From: Ophiodon elongatus
Taxonomy: Eukaryota; Chordata; Actinopteri; Perciformes; Hexagrammidae
Reading direction: 5' to 3'
NCBI GenBank assembly: GCA_016806645.1
Contig: JACSYO010002005.1
Span: 307,501 to 371,500, forward strand
Length of the DNA: 64,000 nt
Each line of letters opens with the position of its first letter. Position 1 is the first letter of the stretch. The translations under genes and the position numbers were made by a program. The notes beneath the pieces are model-generated. The model made no database searches and was not told where the DNA came from. It saw nothing but the letters and a program-made list of their open reading frames with translations. Of the stretch, positions 34,925-49,500 are shown piece after piece.

Positions 34925-36440
34925 ACAGTAATATCCTGGATTTACAAGTATTAAATCTGAATATTTCTAATAGAGCTAATAAACTACAGAATGTATCATC
35001 CTCATCAACAGCTATATCCAGTTAGTTTTTACAGTGCAACGTTTGCCTTCTTAAAAATGATTTATAATGTTTACACAGGAATAGTTATACAAAACTACAC
35101 AGACAGAGAGAGACGGAACAAATCAGTTGTTAATATGAAAACCTGCAAGATTCCCAAAGCAAACAGTGACATGTTGTGAACGACTCCTGGCCAAGTTCAG
35201 CTCCAGCTCAGAACAATCGCTAGTGAAGTTTATTTATTTTTTTTTTTTTTACCTTAACTCGGGCATTGAGGACTGGGTGATTATCTGGAGGCCGTTGGAA
35301 CATATTCAAAGTGTCGGATCCCCATTTGAAGTCACTTTTCAACGGCACACTTTGCAAAGTGGATATCCATCTTCTACAACTCCCTCTTCATTTTGTCGAC
35401 ATCCAAAATGCCCCCTCTCTGCCACTTAGAGGCGCTTTTTGGTGGATACAAGGCTGGAGTGTCGGTTTCCTCTGACATTTCCCACAGCTCTCCCTCTCAA
35501 CCGGAGATTCGTTTTATTTCAGGGAAACAACGAGTGAATCTGGACACAATAGATGTCGTAGCTTCTACGGTTCTCACGGTAAGATTTTCATATTATGACA
35601 GAATAATGCAAACACACCGGCGTACGAGGGCCAAACAAGCTGGCAAACATGTCAACTTTAGCAAATAAGTTGGAAAGAAATCAACCTCGTAGAACAGAAG
35701 TGTGTTTGTAAAGCTTTGGGACACTTGTGTTACGCTGTATGTTTCCTAAATCCCAACAACAGGGATGGCGAGTGCAACATGAACACAATTATGAGAATAA
35801 TATATAAATGAAACACGTTTTCCTCTCAGACAGATGTCATCTCTTCCCACACCTGATCGGATGGCTGCAGCTCCACCAGCTGTTATATCGGCGTTTGCCT
35901 TCAGTTTTATAATCACAAATATATGGCGGCCGTTCTGGAAATCAATGTTTTTCTCAACCGCCGACCAACATCCGTCTCTGAATGGATGCCATGCAGGAGA
36001 AACGCCTGGCTTTAACATTCGTAGAGGCGATCGTGACGCCGTCCACATCAAATGTAAAGTGGTGGAGGAAAACTGAGCTCTCGAGATGTCGTCCATAAAT
36101 TGGAGTTTAATAATGAATTTAAAAAAAAAAGAACAAATAAAAGACCAGTTGTTTCACATGAACATGAAAGCAATGTGGTATGCTCTCCGGTTAAAAAAAG
36201 AAAATCTGAAAGAAAGGGAACAACTTGCTGTACTGCGTGTTCAGCACTGCGTGTCCCCTTGAGAATCACACAAAGCAATTAACAAGGGCCTGTTCTCCAC
36301 AGACTGTGGAGCTGAACTTTCCAATATAAAAATTCCATTGCAAAACATACCAGAACAAAGCCTGGCTTTGAGGAATAAGAAAAAAAAGCTCCGGAATGTT
36401 TCAAGTGTTAAAAAGAAGCGTTTTTTTTTTTTTTTTTTTT

Positions 36441-36570
36441 AACTAGCTTAGCATCAAGCTTAACGAGGGGAAACAGCCAGCCTGACAAATTAAATTAAAT
36501 TGCCTACAAACACCTCTGAAGCTGTTCAACTAACAAGTTGTGTCTTGTTTGTTGAACCTGAAGACAAACG
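36441..36570 (+). mobile_element. Fragment of a 'GCTTAGC' foldback element
   Basis: After a 20-bp T-run come TAGCTTAGCATCAAGCTTAA, GGGGAAACAGCCAGCC and ACACCTCTGAAGC. This is the left-arm order of the copies at 7870 and 26230. Confidence 0.6.
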
Positions 36571-36889
36571 GTCAATATTTTTTAATAATTTAGCTACTTT
36601 CTCGCTACAGTCGGTGACTTTCAGGACCCCGTTAGCGCCTCGCTCTGAGCCTACTGTAACACGCAGACATGATTCAGTTCGATACCCAGACCTATGCTAT
36701 GGTTTGTTTTCTCATCACATATAAATTTTAGTTGTGTTTAACTGGAAGAACATTTTAATACACTGAGTAATTAGAATGGATACCTTTTCCCACTCAAGTG
36801 ATTCGAGATGAAAGCGCACACTCCTAAGTGGCTAAAGAATTATTTTACATGGCCGTAAACATGCCATCCCTCTTTCCACTCCAGCGTCT

Positions 36890-37370
36890 CCATGACATCC
36901 TCTGCATAGTGGCTTATTAGCATGATGCTAATGAGGAGTGTAGGTTTTTTTCTTTTCTTCCTGAGGTTATTGTGGAGGACTGACACCGGCTCTGCTGAGA
37001 GGGGCCCCTCTCATTAGGCCACACTGCTGTCAGACAGCCCTCGCTAACCTCCCACATCAGCGGGGCTCTGCCTTGTGTTCGTTAAAGGTCAGACGCCGGC
37101 TAATATCGGCGGAGAGGCTCGGTGACATGACAGTTACAGTGGACCCCCGCGGACTGTGTGCCGTGCGTGGGAGGGAGAGTGTTGGCTTCGCGTTAGCGCC
37201 GCTCTGATCTGAAGACGAAGATGGAGGCTCCGGTCAGAGGGTAACGAGAGGCCGGGCGACTAATGATTATTTATTTGGCAACAACGCGAGGAAATGAGGC
37301 AATCCCCAATGTACCGCCATCAGTGACACGGCTACCTGGGCTGATTGGCGACACCGAATGAGTCATTGCA
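36890..37370. promoter_or_regulatory. Candidate conserved non-coding block
   Basis: A roughly 480-bp non-repetitive, GC-moderate stretch inside the ctdp1 intron contains TTATTAGCATGATGCTAATG (36911-36930, itself an imperfect palindrome), CGGCTAATATCGGCGG and ACTAATGATTATTTATTTGG. It lacks a credible open frame. Conservation is not tested. Confidence 0.22.
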
Positions 37371-37376
37371 GTGTGC

Positions 37377-37412
37377 ACATATACATATATACACACATAT
37401 ACATATATATAT
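37377..37412 (+). repeat. (TA/CA)n microsatellite
   Basis: Mixed ATACATATATACACACATAT tract. Confidence 0.85.
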
Positions 37413-38689
37413 ACTTAATGGAGAGGATGAGTGAAAACCCCACCATCCCACTCCTATTTCCAAATATTAAAAGTTGAGCCAGCGGGGGTCGGTGGGGACG
37501 CGCTCCTCCATCGCTTTCTGCCGCGCATCATTTCATCCAATCTAAATCCCCGTCTATTAATCCAACCGCCCACAGAAACAAACTCGGCAGACGCTTCCAC
37601 CACGTTCCTGCTCCTGCATGCAACAGCTTTATTTACATTTCAACAAGCACACGTTAGATAGATAAACTTTTAGATAGAATAATCTATGAGGAATGCTCTT
37701 GTTTTGACTTAAATTTTTTATTTTTTACGACTTAGATTTTCGTTTAGATACTAAATAGTAACAGTTCGGGGGTTTATGCACAAACTGGAAAGCGATAAAT
37801 GGTTCATAAAAAACCTGATTAAATGATTGCAGGAGGAGCAGCAGTGCTGGAAGTTTTCACCACGAGAAAGAGGTTTTATTCTAATTCTGGGTAAGAAGGA
37901 CACACCCATCCAAATTGGGACAGACCTTATTAGGGGTCTGGTGAATTTGCCCTTCAAGGCCGTCAGTATAGTTCAATACTCCACTCCCTCTTCACAGAAT
38001 ACAGTCCTATTGTTTTAAGTGTATGAGTCAAATACCAAAGGAAGGCCACAAACCAACTCTGGAGTCACGAAAGTGAAATAATTCAAAAGCTTAAGAGACA
38101 AAAGCGAAAGTTGAGGCTTCCGGAAGCGGTTTGCTCAGTAAAAGGTGTTAAGAGTTGAAAATGGGGCTTTCGAGGATAATCTGCCGTCACAAAATTCAGC
38201 AAGTAGCTGCATTTGTAGAGCTGAGGGCAATTCATAGACGTCGTCGTTTAAAATTATTATCTTGATTTATCTTGAGAAAATGGCTTAAACTAGTGTTACA
38301 GCCTCCAAATTGCTTCAATGTATTTCAAAAATACATTTGCCATTAATTGTTTTAACTGCATATTACTCCAGTCATAAAAACAACCCATTTTAAGTTTTCA
38401 GACATTCTCCAGTTCAGGTAAGGGTTGCTATGACATACAGTGATTCTTATGATCGAACAAATATACAAGATACAACATACATTTGTTTGTTTTTAAGGTA
38501 AGATTTATTAAAATATTAAAATCAGACACGTTTTAAATATTTATTTTGTGGTAAATTATTATTATTATACATAATTATTCAGGAATTTTATCGATAAACA
38601 AATAATCGGTAGCTGCAGCCCGACAACAATATTCTCTTACAAGTATTCGGGAAGAACTTTTGACTTGCTTCTATTTTTCAGTATAAAAC

Positions 38690-38823
38690 TGACCGATGGG
38701 GCTCAGTGGTAGAACAAGGACTTGCTCGGTACCCCACCAGTGTGTGAACGGGTGAACGATGACATGAAATGTTAGACTAGAAAAATGCTATACAAGTACA
38801 ATACAAGTACAAGTCCATTTCCC
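38690..38823 (+). mobile_element. tRNA-derived SINE, truncated copy
   Basis: GGGGCTCAGTGGTAGAAC carries the A-box region. CCAGTGTGTGAACGGGTGAA and ATGCTATACAAGTACAATAC / CAAGTCCATTT form the body and 3' end. The B box is lost. It belongs to the same broad group as the SINE at 710-882. Confidence 0.75.
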
Positions 38824-41140
38824 AGGGACAATACAGAAACACGGGCTTGTCCAGAAGGTGTAAACTGTTGACAGTTGAATGAATCGAGTCAATAGAAAGG
38901 TTGGCCCGAAGCCCGGAGAGCACTTTAAATCAAGCTGCTGTCGATGAAACAAGCGGCGCAGCAGGCCGACCTGTCAGGTAGTAATCATTAAGTGGACTTT
39001 CTAGTCATTTGTACAACTATAAAGGACGTCAATTTGGGGAGAAAACGGGGACAAAATCTACAGATTTATTGGTGACGAGTCTCATTTCCAGCTCTCTCCA
39101 GATGGTTTTGTGAAATTAAACTAAATTTTGAGCCTCACAAAAAGCCTCAAATGCCTGTAACGTGGGGGGAAAAGGATAATAAGGCGTCCGTTACTATAGA
39201 CACGGATGGTAAGGTCATTACTTGGAGATGTTATTATCTCTTTGTTCTATGGGGGTGTGATTGCATTAGGGGTGCCGAGGGGACAACGCCACGGAGCGCC
39301 TGCTGGTAAACAAACAGCCTGCGGCTACAGCCGCCTCAACGCATCATTACAGATACATAAGTGATATAAAATGGCTCGTATACGTCAGGAAACCGGCAGA
39401 TGCCCGGAGTCGGGATGCATTTCTACGAGACTGTGTGTTTAGGTCCAGACAGCACTGACGTCGCGTTGGGCAAAGACTTTACAGATCGGGTTGGACTACA
39501 GTTTAATCTTGTCACGCTGAGTAACGAGTGCTTCTGATGAAGTAGGGCGCTCTCACTGAAGTCTACCCAAGGCAGCTCAGTTTGGGGCTGTAGAGGAAGG
39601 AGGCAGAGAAAGATGAGGAGAGGAGGAAACCCTGCGAAAAAAAAGAGAGACTTCAAACGCTTCTGACAACTCCGCTTACAGCAAGAAGGAAGGAGGGGTT
39701 GAGGGAAAGAGGGAGCGAAGAGGCAAATGGAGGAAATAAAGTGTGAAAGAGGAGGAAACGGAGCGTGGGCGAGGGAGGTAATGAACTAAATAATGAACTC
39801 AACTTTTCTCTAATCTTCTTGGTTTCCTGCAGAGTTTCCGCCGGTGTAGGAGGGTCAACATCCACTGACCTCAGCAAGATCAAGAGAGATCTTATTGGAA
39901 CAAGGACATAGGAAATAACTGACCAAGATCAGTGCAGTGTCCCTTCCACTCTTCTCTATTGTTTTCCATTCACACGGGTCGATTGGTTACAAACCTCTGT
40001 ATTAGCCGCCTCAAAAGGCGCCGCGGGGTCCAAACTTAACTGTTAGCGAGGTATTAAAAGTAGTCTAACGAGGCGAGGAAGGGATGCTAATCAACGATGC
40101 GGGTCACCGTTGTCCCGTATCATCTCTCCCCCGTTTATCCCATATCATACGCAGCAGATGTGTCAAACACAGTCGTAGTTAGACGTAAACACTCGCGTCC
40201 CTCGTGCGTTTAACCGCTCCATATGCAGCGAGCTGATAAGCGGCGCAGTTGCAGCGATTGGCGCTTATCTCCCCGGTGCTCCTGAATTAGATTATTTTAC
40301 TATGAAAACTGACACACAGGAGGACAAAAAAAGAAGGATAAGCCGCGTTGTGGGGGCTTTTTTTTCCACCAGGGACGTATCGAGTTTTGCTTAACAAGGT
40401 TTCAAAAACGAGCAGAGTTTCAATAGCGTTGCAAAGGAAATGAGGTGGGAACGCATGACAGTGCAACAACAAGCTCTCACACAATGGTGACACTGGTTTC
40501 TTTTTTAAGGCTTTTTTTTTTATTAAGGTCGACTTGTGAAAAATACAGGATGCTGTTGGTGGAGATTTGATGTGCCTGGGGGCAGCATTCTGCAAAACTC
40601 TCTTTACTCTTTGTGTCAGAAGAACAAAGGCATGACATTGTTTGGTTTTTACAGCTCCGGGAATGTGGGAGAGCTGCTTAATTGTTGCTTTGCATCACCT
40701 GCAGCCACCACCACCTGCTCTCAGAGGGGAAGAAGCACAGTATATGTCTGGCAATGAAAAGGTTAAGTTCACCTTCATTTAAAAAAAAAGAAAAAAAAAA
40801 GTCTTTTAAGACTTTTAAGTCTTCCAACTATGACCAGGGTCCAGCAACAACTATCCATCTCTGCTCCACAGACTCACAAGCGATCGTTTTTCATTTCCAG
40901 GCTGGTCAAACGCTGTGTAATAGTGATACTCGTTACCTGGAGAGGTTGGAAGAAGATGTACGTTTACAAAACGTTACATTTCTGCCTACAAAAATTCGTT
41001 GATTGACCCTTTGGACCCCTGAAATCCAAAATTTCTGGGGTCTCTAAAATCACAAGACAATTCTTTGTCACTAAAATGTCATTTCAAAGCGTACTAATGC
41101 CCAGCAGTTTTGATTATACAAACTGCAAAACATTTATTCA

Positions 41141-41149
41141 CATATATAT

Positions 41150-41189
<40 letters not shown>
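41141..41189 (+). repeat. (TA)n microsatellite
   Basis: About 48 bp of TA with one G interruption. Confidence 0.95.
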
Positions 41190-44100
41190 TGTCCGTTGTG
41201 AATGACAGCCAGCCAGAGCTGCAACGGGTTACGTCAAGTGAGTCTGTCTTCACATTTGTTTATGGACCTAAATGGAAACCTTTTGGACAAATTTGATCCG
41301 GTGCCTTTTGACAACCCCCCCCCCCACCCCTCCTCCATTGCCACCTTGTATTTCGCACACTGATTGTGAATGTCAGCTGAAGATTTTAGGAGGCTTCAGC
41401 AGTGAATTACACAAATCAGGTGGATGTATTCCAAAGTTAGTTATTTTTAAAGCAAAATTCCCTCTTTGTGTTACTACCCCTCTGCTGTGACTCAGAAAGC
41501 AGCACTCAGAGGGAATCCAATGCCAGAAGCAGAAGCTTGATATTAGTTTCAGTTTAACACCCAACAGGGACTGTAGATTTTGTTGCCCATTATTTGGAAG
41601 GGATCTCTTGAAATCATTACAGCAAGCAATAACCGTTTCTGTACATACGAGTGAGGTAATATTGTTTGAAGACCGACTGGAAACATTGTGAAGCCATTTT
41701 TTTTTTAACATTAAACAGTGTAGATGTTTAAGAAAATTCAGCTTGAGGCAAAACAATGAGCTCAAAAAAAACTAAAATGCTTGTTTAAAAAATGCCGAAG
41801 ACCGAACACCTGAAGATACTTTTGGTTATACTACACAAACAAACTGCATCACTGTGATGTCGGTATGTCAGCTGTGTCTCATAAAAAGGGATAATAGGAA
41901 AGTCTGTCCAATGCAACTTTAAAGGTTACAGCTATTTCTCATATACAAGGCTTTAACGGCTTATATCCAATTTAATGGAGGAAACTTTACAGACTAGAAA
42001 TGGCTTTGTTTGTTTTTTGCAATGCATGTGTTGCAGTGAGTCGTAACATGGCTGTCAACCACGACTAGATTCACTTCCCCCCAGACTAAAACTAGTCTGT
42101 GTAGGTTACCTAGAGACTTGGTAGTAACCTGCATTGTGGCCTAGACAGAATAACTGGAAACAGTGACTATAAAATGTATGTATAACGTGTATATGTCATA
42201 TAGTTGCTGTATCGTAGAGAAACGGGTGGAAGTTTTGATATCATCATTTGACTTAAAGTAAAAAAGGTAAATTAGGGTTATTTTCCTCCACAAAGTTTCA
42301 CCAGACTGTTGACTACACATACAGAAAAATGAAAACCTCTCCAACGTGACGTCCCAGAGGAACGAGTGTGACAAAGGTGTGATTCAGCTCGTCAACTGTG
42401 TGATTCACTGTCAGTGTCATTTATATCTCCCCAGTCAGCCATGTCTGCATCAAACCACCCCGATCTCTGGCTCAGCCACAGGCAGCGGGATCAGATTGAA
42501 GCTCCCGGGCGGCCTTTCATATAAAGATGCTTCTTTTCTCTGCGTTAGTGCCATCGCCCGCTTTGACGAGGCCGCAGGCGTCTTTCCACAGGAGCTCGAG
42601 GCGGCTTTGGGCTCAGAGCTCTGGACCCTGCAGCTGCTTCAAAGAGAAGGAACTGCCTACTTACTCTTTTACAGGTTGGCACGGTGGGACATTAGTCATG
42701 AGACGAATATCCCGTAAACTTGTGTGACGGTGCGTTCAACGCGCCAATAAACAACCAGAAGATGTCAAAGGAAGTTCTGTTTTTGTCCAGTTCCAAAGCG
42801 GCTTCACTCATTTGTAAGCTCATATTGTCCCGGCTCATAAAATATTTGAGTTTTGTTTTGTTGCTTTGGGGCTTTCCAGCTCTAGACTTTAATAGAGGTA
42901 TGCAAAGAACCCCGTTGCCCCCGCCGCCTGCTTTGTCGCTCACATCTCACGAATATTAAAGCGTGCTGAAGCGAGCAGACGGTGGCAGGTTAGTCTGAGG
43001 AACGACGACTCTAAAAAAGTACAGTGAAAAATATACAACGGCTCTATCCGGAGCACAGACGGCTCTTAGATCGCCCTTGGGTGGCGATGGAAACTCTGAC
43101 CCTGGGAACGTCACATATAAAACCATCAATGTGTAATCGCACACTTCACTTGATTCCCACGTTTGTTCTTTCATCGGGGAGCGACTCGCTGTTCATATGT
43201 TCAGTCCAGTCACTTGGAAAAGTGCAAAGTCGATCTATGTTTAGAGGACGTGTGAAGAATCCAGTCGACAAAAAACAGTGGTGACTGGTAGGCGACAGAA
43301 GTTGGAGGGAGTTCATCAATATACTGTGCAGCACGACGCTACAGAAACGGGACTCAGAGCTCCAGATGAATTTTGGTCCCAAATAAAAACAGTAAATCCT
43401 ACAATTCAGAATAATGACTAAAAAGTAGTTCCCGTATACAGTATCTGCACTACTTTCTACTCACAATCCCCACAATGCAAGGCGATGCATTTTTTTTTAA
43501 ATCAATGAGAAAATCACTGTAAAATGTCTGGAATCTCATTTTTCTGCTCACTATTGAGTAAACTATTGTGCGTCTGTGGTTTTTTGATAAAGCTGTAGAA
43601 TGAGAGTGTTGATAGAGACAAAGCAAATAAGCGTATTTCCCGAATTGTCTCAACTATTATTTTAAGAGAGCTATGTGAGCAAACACACTGAAATGGAGCC
43701 GATCAGAATGACCATTGATTGTACCTATAAACGTAAACTTTCAGTGCAGCATTCTATCTGAATTTAAGAAACAAAACCAAAATCATTACCGCCTTTCAAG
43801 GCGACTGGCAGCCTTTGTTCCCATCCAGAGAATTAGCCAAAAAGAATAGAAAACGGCGTTAAAATCCAGATATCGACATTTTGGTGCATTGCTAGATAAC
43901 CCCATCAACTCCCTAAATACATATATACATAAATAAAAGAAATACTGTCTATGTGTAGTTTTCCTTGAGTTCATACAGCGCGTCTGAGGTAATTATGACA
44001 TTGATTCAAAGCTGTAATACTGAGATCCGCTGCGCTCCGTCTGAAGCAGGATACCTGCTGAGACATAAAACTTGGATGGATGTTCTTTGATAGGACAGGG

Positions 44101-46229
44101 AACTGAATTTTAAACCTCTCATCTAAGAGTTGAAGTAAGAGGGTGGTTTCGAGATGCCACAGGGAAGGATGTTGAATGAGGTTTACTTTGCCGAGGCTAA
44201 TCAAAAAGAGGTATGTGCTGCGTTATGAGCACTGGCATCTAAGATAGCAGAGCTCAACTAAAATCCACAGATGAAATCAAGGCTGAAGTGAAAATGGATT
44301 TTGAACATTGACATGAAGGTTTCATAACAAAGCTTCAGAGCAGCCTGTAAAACCATGACTACTTTGATACTCCCACAGCCCGCGTTCTCCTCATCAGTGC
44401 ATGCAGTGGGTGGAGAGCGCTGAGCAGTCTGAGCGCAAAGAATTTCCTCCCAATTCCCGAATGCCCAACTATGACGAGGTGGCACATAATGAGGGACTCC
44501 TCTCTTCACACCTCCATTGACGAACGCATTGGTCATGGATTCCTCAACAATGAGCCCGACGCAGAGAGCAAACTCAGGGTCTCAATCGGCTGAGACTTTT
44601 CTTTTGTTTGAGGATGTAATTAGCTTTTGTTAAAAAAAAAAGGGGCAGGGGGTTAGAGAAAAAATTTCAACTTCCCTGATGACTATTCTCTATTCAGTTC
44701 TTTATCCTTTGGACAACTAGAAAATGTACTCAATGTGAGGTAATGTTGAGCAGTCTTCGCGGTAAGGCTATGCTTAGACCAACATTAACACTGCTTAAAA
44801 AAACAAAACACAGGCTCCTAATTCATTTAAATGAGCCCACCAGTTGGCAGAGATGGTGAGGAAAAAACCTGGAGTTGAACGTGGATCAAGTTTCGCTGCA
44901 AAGCAAAATAACCAAGCCATGCATGAAGTATTGGCTCATCAAATACATGCAGCACATATTCCTTGTTGATTATTTTGTAGCAGCTAACAAGCAGTCAGTT
45001 AGCAAACTTGTTAGCTTGTAAAGGGGAAGCAACACAGCCAATATGCTACGGTAGCTTTCTCCAGCTCTCCGTCCCCGAACCGGTTGGCACTGTCAGGAAG
45101 GCTCGCTATAAGTCAACGGTGCACATTTACAAGTGAAAGTTCAACGAATACGAAGTCAACGCAAAAACAAATTGTGTTGGAGAATGAAGGTCATCGCAAG
45201 CATAGCAAAAGCGTGTTTTCCTCCATACCGTGTACACTTTTGTGTGTGAGGAAAGATGGGTCATGCATGCGCGTATGGGTGGTGATAAACAATGGCTATT
45301 AACAGGCCAGCCTCCCCCTGAGATGCATCTCTTTGCCTCATCGCGAGATCAATCCAAACCAAGAGCATAAATAGAAAAAACTGCCTGCATCACCAGGTTG
45401 GAGCCACGAGCCAGAAGGAAACTAGGTCAGATTACTTGCAGTTTTATTATTTTTTTTCCTCTCTACTTATGTATTCCTCCTTCCCCCTCTTTTTCGTATA
45501 TGAAAAGCCTGAGTAAGCATTCCTATTCCACACAGCCCGCCGCCTCTCTCGCACTGCTGAGCTTTGTTTATCAGGGAGCGCCGGGATCATTGTGCCGGTG
45601 CTCCGGCGAAAACAACAAAAAAAAAAAAAACACACACCGTTGTATTCGGTGTGCTCACAAGGGGAAGCCGAGCAAAGCGGACTGCTGTCAATGTCTTTTA
45701 AAAAAAACCCTGTTTCATGTGGCATCGCGTCAAAGCAGCTCTGGGATTCAGGTGTCAGGCTTCACCGTCAGTTTAACAGGACAGCTGCGTGTCGCTAGAC
45801 AGAATGTCCCGTGAGCCAGATTGACGGACTGATCGGCTCCGTGAGGCGAGACAAGTTCTCTCTCTCTCAACGCGTTCACGCGGTTTACTCGCACGGCACT
45901 TATGAATATCTTGATGGCTTTTAGTGTCGGCGCTCCACGCCGCGCAAACGAGTAAAAAGGAGAAGAAAAAAAATATAACATCGTCAAACACCGATAAAAC
46001 TATGAAATGCAGAACAAATATGGTCACTTATAGTTGTGTTTTATGTGACTTACAGCTCTGGGAGCTGTCAGGAAAACACAACGGTAGAGCAGGAAACAAC
46101 GGCCGAGGAGCAGAAAGAACAGTTTCACATATCTGATCGAGACTAAAAGCACTGAATAATTTCAGCCACGGGTTTGTATGCTTCCACCAACCAGTCTTCT
46201 TCAATACAGCATGATGTTCATTTTGCAAA

Positions 46230-46520
46230 CTATGGTCCCGTTTAGAGTCAAATAGACGGTAAAGCAGGGTATGCTTTAGGGCGGGGCTACCATGTGACTG
46301 TATACGGCGTCTCTACGTCAAACCTCCTCAGTCCAAATATGGTCACTTATGTTCACTGGTTGCAAAAAGTCATGATGCTGCAAAGGCATAGAAACCAAAC
46401 CAAACCCAGCACTACTCGTCTGGAGTACACGGCTCAAAAATATACAGAAAATTCGCGATCATTTTCCTAACAATGCAATGACCAATGGAGCATGGACTTC
46501 CTTGGAGGATTTCATCTGCA
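46230..46520 (+). repeat. Dispersed fish repeat (MITE-like)
   Basis: TATGGTCCCGTTTAGAGTCA, AATAGACGGTAAAGCAGGGT and ATGCTTTAGGGCGGGGCTAC, then CAATGGAGCATGGACTTCCT, match a dispersed non-coding repeat I associate with percomorph genomes. The family name is uncertain and the borders are approximate. Confidence 0.5.
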
Positions 46521-49500
46521 GACTCTTCTAAAGTCACGTAAAGTAATTCTGCAGTGATATGATCAGGGTACAATGCGTCACGATTAGGGTTTTTACTACT
46601 GTAGGAAAGTAGTTTGAGGTCATAATCAGAATTTTATTTGAGTATTAAGGGAAAGTGACAGGGTTGAGGATTGGTCAGCAATAGCCCTCATTTAAAAAAA
46701 ACAACAAACAAACAAAAAAAAATAATTTTTATTCTGACTCAAACTTTCTTTTTTGCAGGAATTCTCTGATCTCACACACACAGTTGCATTCACACCAACA
46801 AGCTGGTTGGTGAGACCACAGTCTGATCTACACGTATATATTCCCCTCATCCTAAAGCACTTTGATACGCATCATCTATTAAATGATCTGTTGACCACAC
46901 GAGCAGTTAGGAGTCAGACGGCTTCCTCAAGGGCATCTCAGTGGAAACGAGGAGGGAGGTGCAGGTTCTGCTATTGTACTTTTAGCACTCTAGAATCTCC
47001 TAAAAATCTCTGTGGCTGTATATATTTTTCCTTCTTTTGTAACACAGATGTACATTTGTTTTTCTCTCACTATTGAAGAGCCCACACATTGCAAATACCT
47101 GAACTCTAATCCCCACCTGTCTACTACTGTGCAACAATGTGACCCCTCAAACACTCACAAAACCCCACTATGAACACATTTAAATGAAAACAGCACCAGT
47201 AATGATGTTGTCCTACAAATGACTGGATACTAAAGCCATGATGCTGACGCTACAAAAACAACTTTTTTATAAGTTCTTTCCTCTTGAAAACTAACACATA
47301 ACAGTAGGAAAATAAATTTAGTTGGACAAACAATGTCAGCAAAGGAATGGACCTTTTGGGAAGACGATGTTCTCAACCATGCTATTTGTAATCCGTGTTT
47401 CTAAATGACCTCAAACCTTTCTGAACTGCAAGTCGTCACTTATTGGCGGATATTTACGCTGAAACAGATTTACCTGCGATAAGCTCAAGCTGTTAATATA
47501 ATAATAATATAAGATAATAGAGACAATGCAGACGTTTTAGTCGGGCGTTATTGGGCAGAAGCTGCTGTAGCAGGGTTACAGTGTTCAACCATTCGCCACC
47601 AAACATTCCTCTACAGTCCCGTCACGGTAAATGTCTCGGGGGAACCACTCACACAACTTACCCCCCCCTCAACTAAGCTGACAGCTGACCTTATAGCGAC
47701 TCCAACAAACTGTAATTCACCTTTCCAGCAGCAGTTTGTCTGAATACACGGCTTTGTTCACTTGAAACAGCGGTGCAGGCTACAGCTGCCGAAGAGTGTG
47801 GCAAATCACATAATCACAAAGCGCAGCAGAAGCAGCTCTTACTACATTTCACACACACTCAAAAAAAGTGCCGCCAGCTTTGTTTAGACATAAATCAGAT
47901 GATGAGGAAAAACAGTTTGAAGCGACAAGCGAAACTCAATTAGGCCGTTTGATTCACACTCACACCGAATGTCCGACACCTGCATGAATGCCAGCTGTAA
48001 TGGTACATTTAATTAATCTGCAGCATTGCAACGTGCCCTGCAGAAAAAAGACGCCGTGGTGCAACAAAGTCACGTCTATCTATGAGTTGGAAACAGCGTT
48101 CATGAATGCAAATAGAATAATTTGAGCACATACTGGAGCGATAAAGTGCCATTACAGCAGTCTTAAGGGGTCCGATTCGTAAAAACAATTACCCACAACA
48201 GGGCCCTCGGGTACAGACGGTCTAATTGGAAAGCGCATGGAGTCTAACTTACAATACAGACATTTAGATAACAGTCTTGCAGCCTTTCCCCTCCACCATC
48301 GACTTCTGCATTAGCAAATAAGGAGTGAGCCGTTCTACACGCCAGATACTCAAATGGAACGAACCTCTCAGTGTTTATCAGCAATTTCTTTACAACTAAT
48401 CACGTTAACAAAGTTTACGCGCTGCATGCCTAATCAGTTATCTGAAATAACTCTCTCAGTCATCGGAGCTTCCCCACGCTTCGTGTACAAGGCCGCGCGT
48501 TGCTTTTAGTGCACGTTGGCTCATGTGAGCGTGCACCAACCGGTTAGCTCACAGCCGCCGCTCTGCACCGCTCTCATGCGGCGGTTAGGAGTGAGGAGTC
48601 GACAGGCAGACAATGGCAGTGTAAAACGAGTCACCGCAACCACAAGAGGTCCTCGAGTATGCCGCCACAGCTGGACACGCAAAATATGACGCCGTGTGCT
48701 GCAGCAGAATGAAAAGATTAGCCGCGGACAGACACAGAGGTGCACACTCGCTCACGGATACGGATTGCATAATCATGCAACGGATAGCATGATCCTCCTG
48801 GCGGAGATGAACAAAAACCCTTTTTGCTTGCAAATTAATTATGAAATTGGTTAATAAATTACAATTACATGGAAACAAATATATTAGAATTTCCTTAATA
48901 ATGGTAGTCTGATAAAAACATGTATGTAAATGACTGGATTATTAAATACCATTTGTTTGTTTTTTTGGATACAGATACTCAAAAGGTACCATGTGGAGTA
49001 AAGTGTCTCCATCCCAAAATATGCCTTAAATAGTGCCTTTATTCAGTCTCAACAACTTCTACCGAGAAGATGTGTTTAGCCTAAGAGGCAAAGACAAGAT
49101 TTTTACAACTACACAAGAGGAAATTGTGAATGAAGACATTTGGTATCGTCTGGGCCGACTTGTATGCTGCGTCAAGGCCAAGACACATCCACAGAGGATA
49201 ACAGTAACAGAATGATGCTATCAGCAGCGTAGCTCAGCCAACGTGCTCTCAGCTCACATGTTGACTGGCAGAAGTTAGCTCGCCGTCTATCTGCACGCAC
49301 GGCTAATTCAAATTGAGCAGCCGGAAGAAGCTCATTGGTCACAAAAGACTAGATGTGCAGGTTGTTGCACATTAAATCCAATTGCTTGTTTCAATCATGT
49401 CGGTGGGGGGAAAAAAACTAACTAACTCTTTGAAAAGAAAGCCAATAATTAGAATATTTAATGCATCAGAATTCGTTTTAGCCTTTATACTGTGGAAAGA

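Noticed and set aside
35746..36096. 116-codon minus-strand open frame in the ctdp1 intron
   Set aside because: It was considered as a ctdp1 exon, but nothing matches FCP1 linker, BRCT or C-terminal sequence, and an overlapping plus-strand frame is equally open.
39839..39900. Plus-strand acceptor-like site TTGGTTTCCTGCAG
   Set aside because: The downstream frames are very short and unlike any protein, and there is no partner exon.
42346..42717. 123-codon plus-strand open frame
   Set aside because: It has no recognisable domain, no convincing splice signals and no supporting context; treated as chance.
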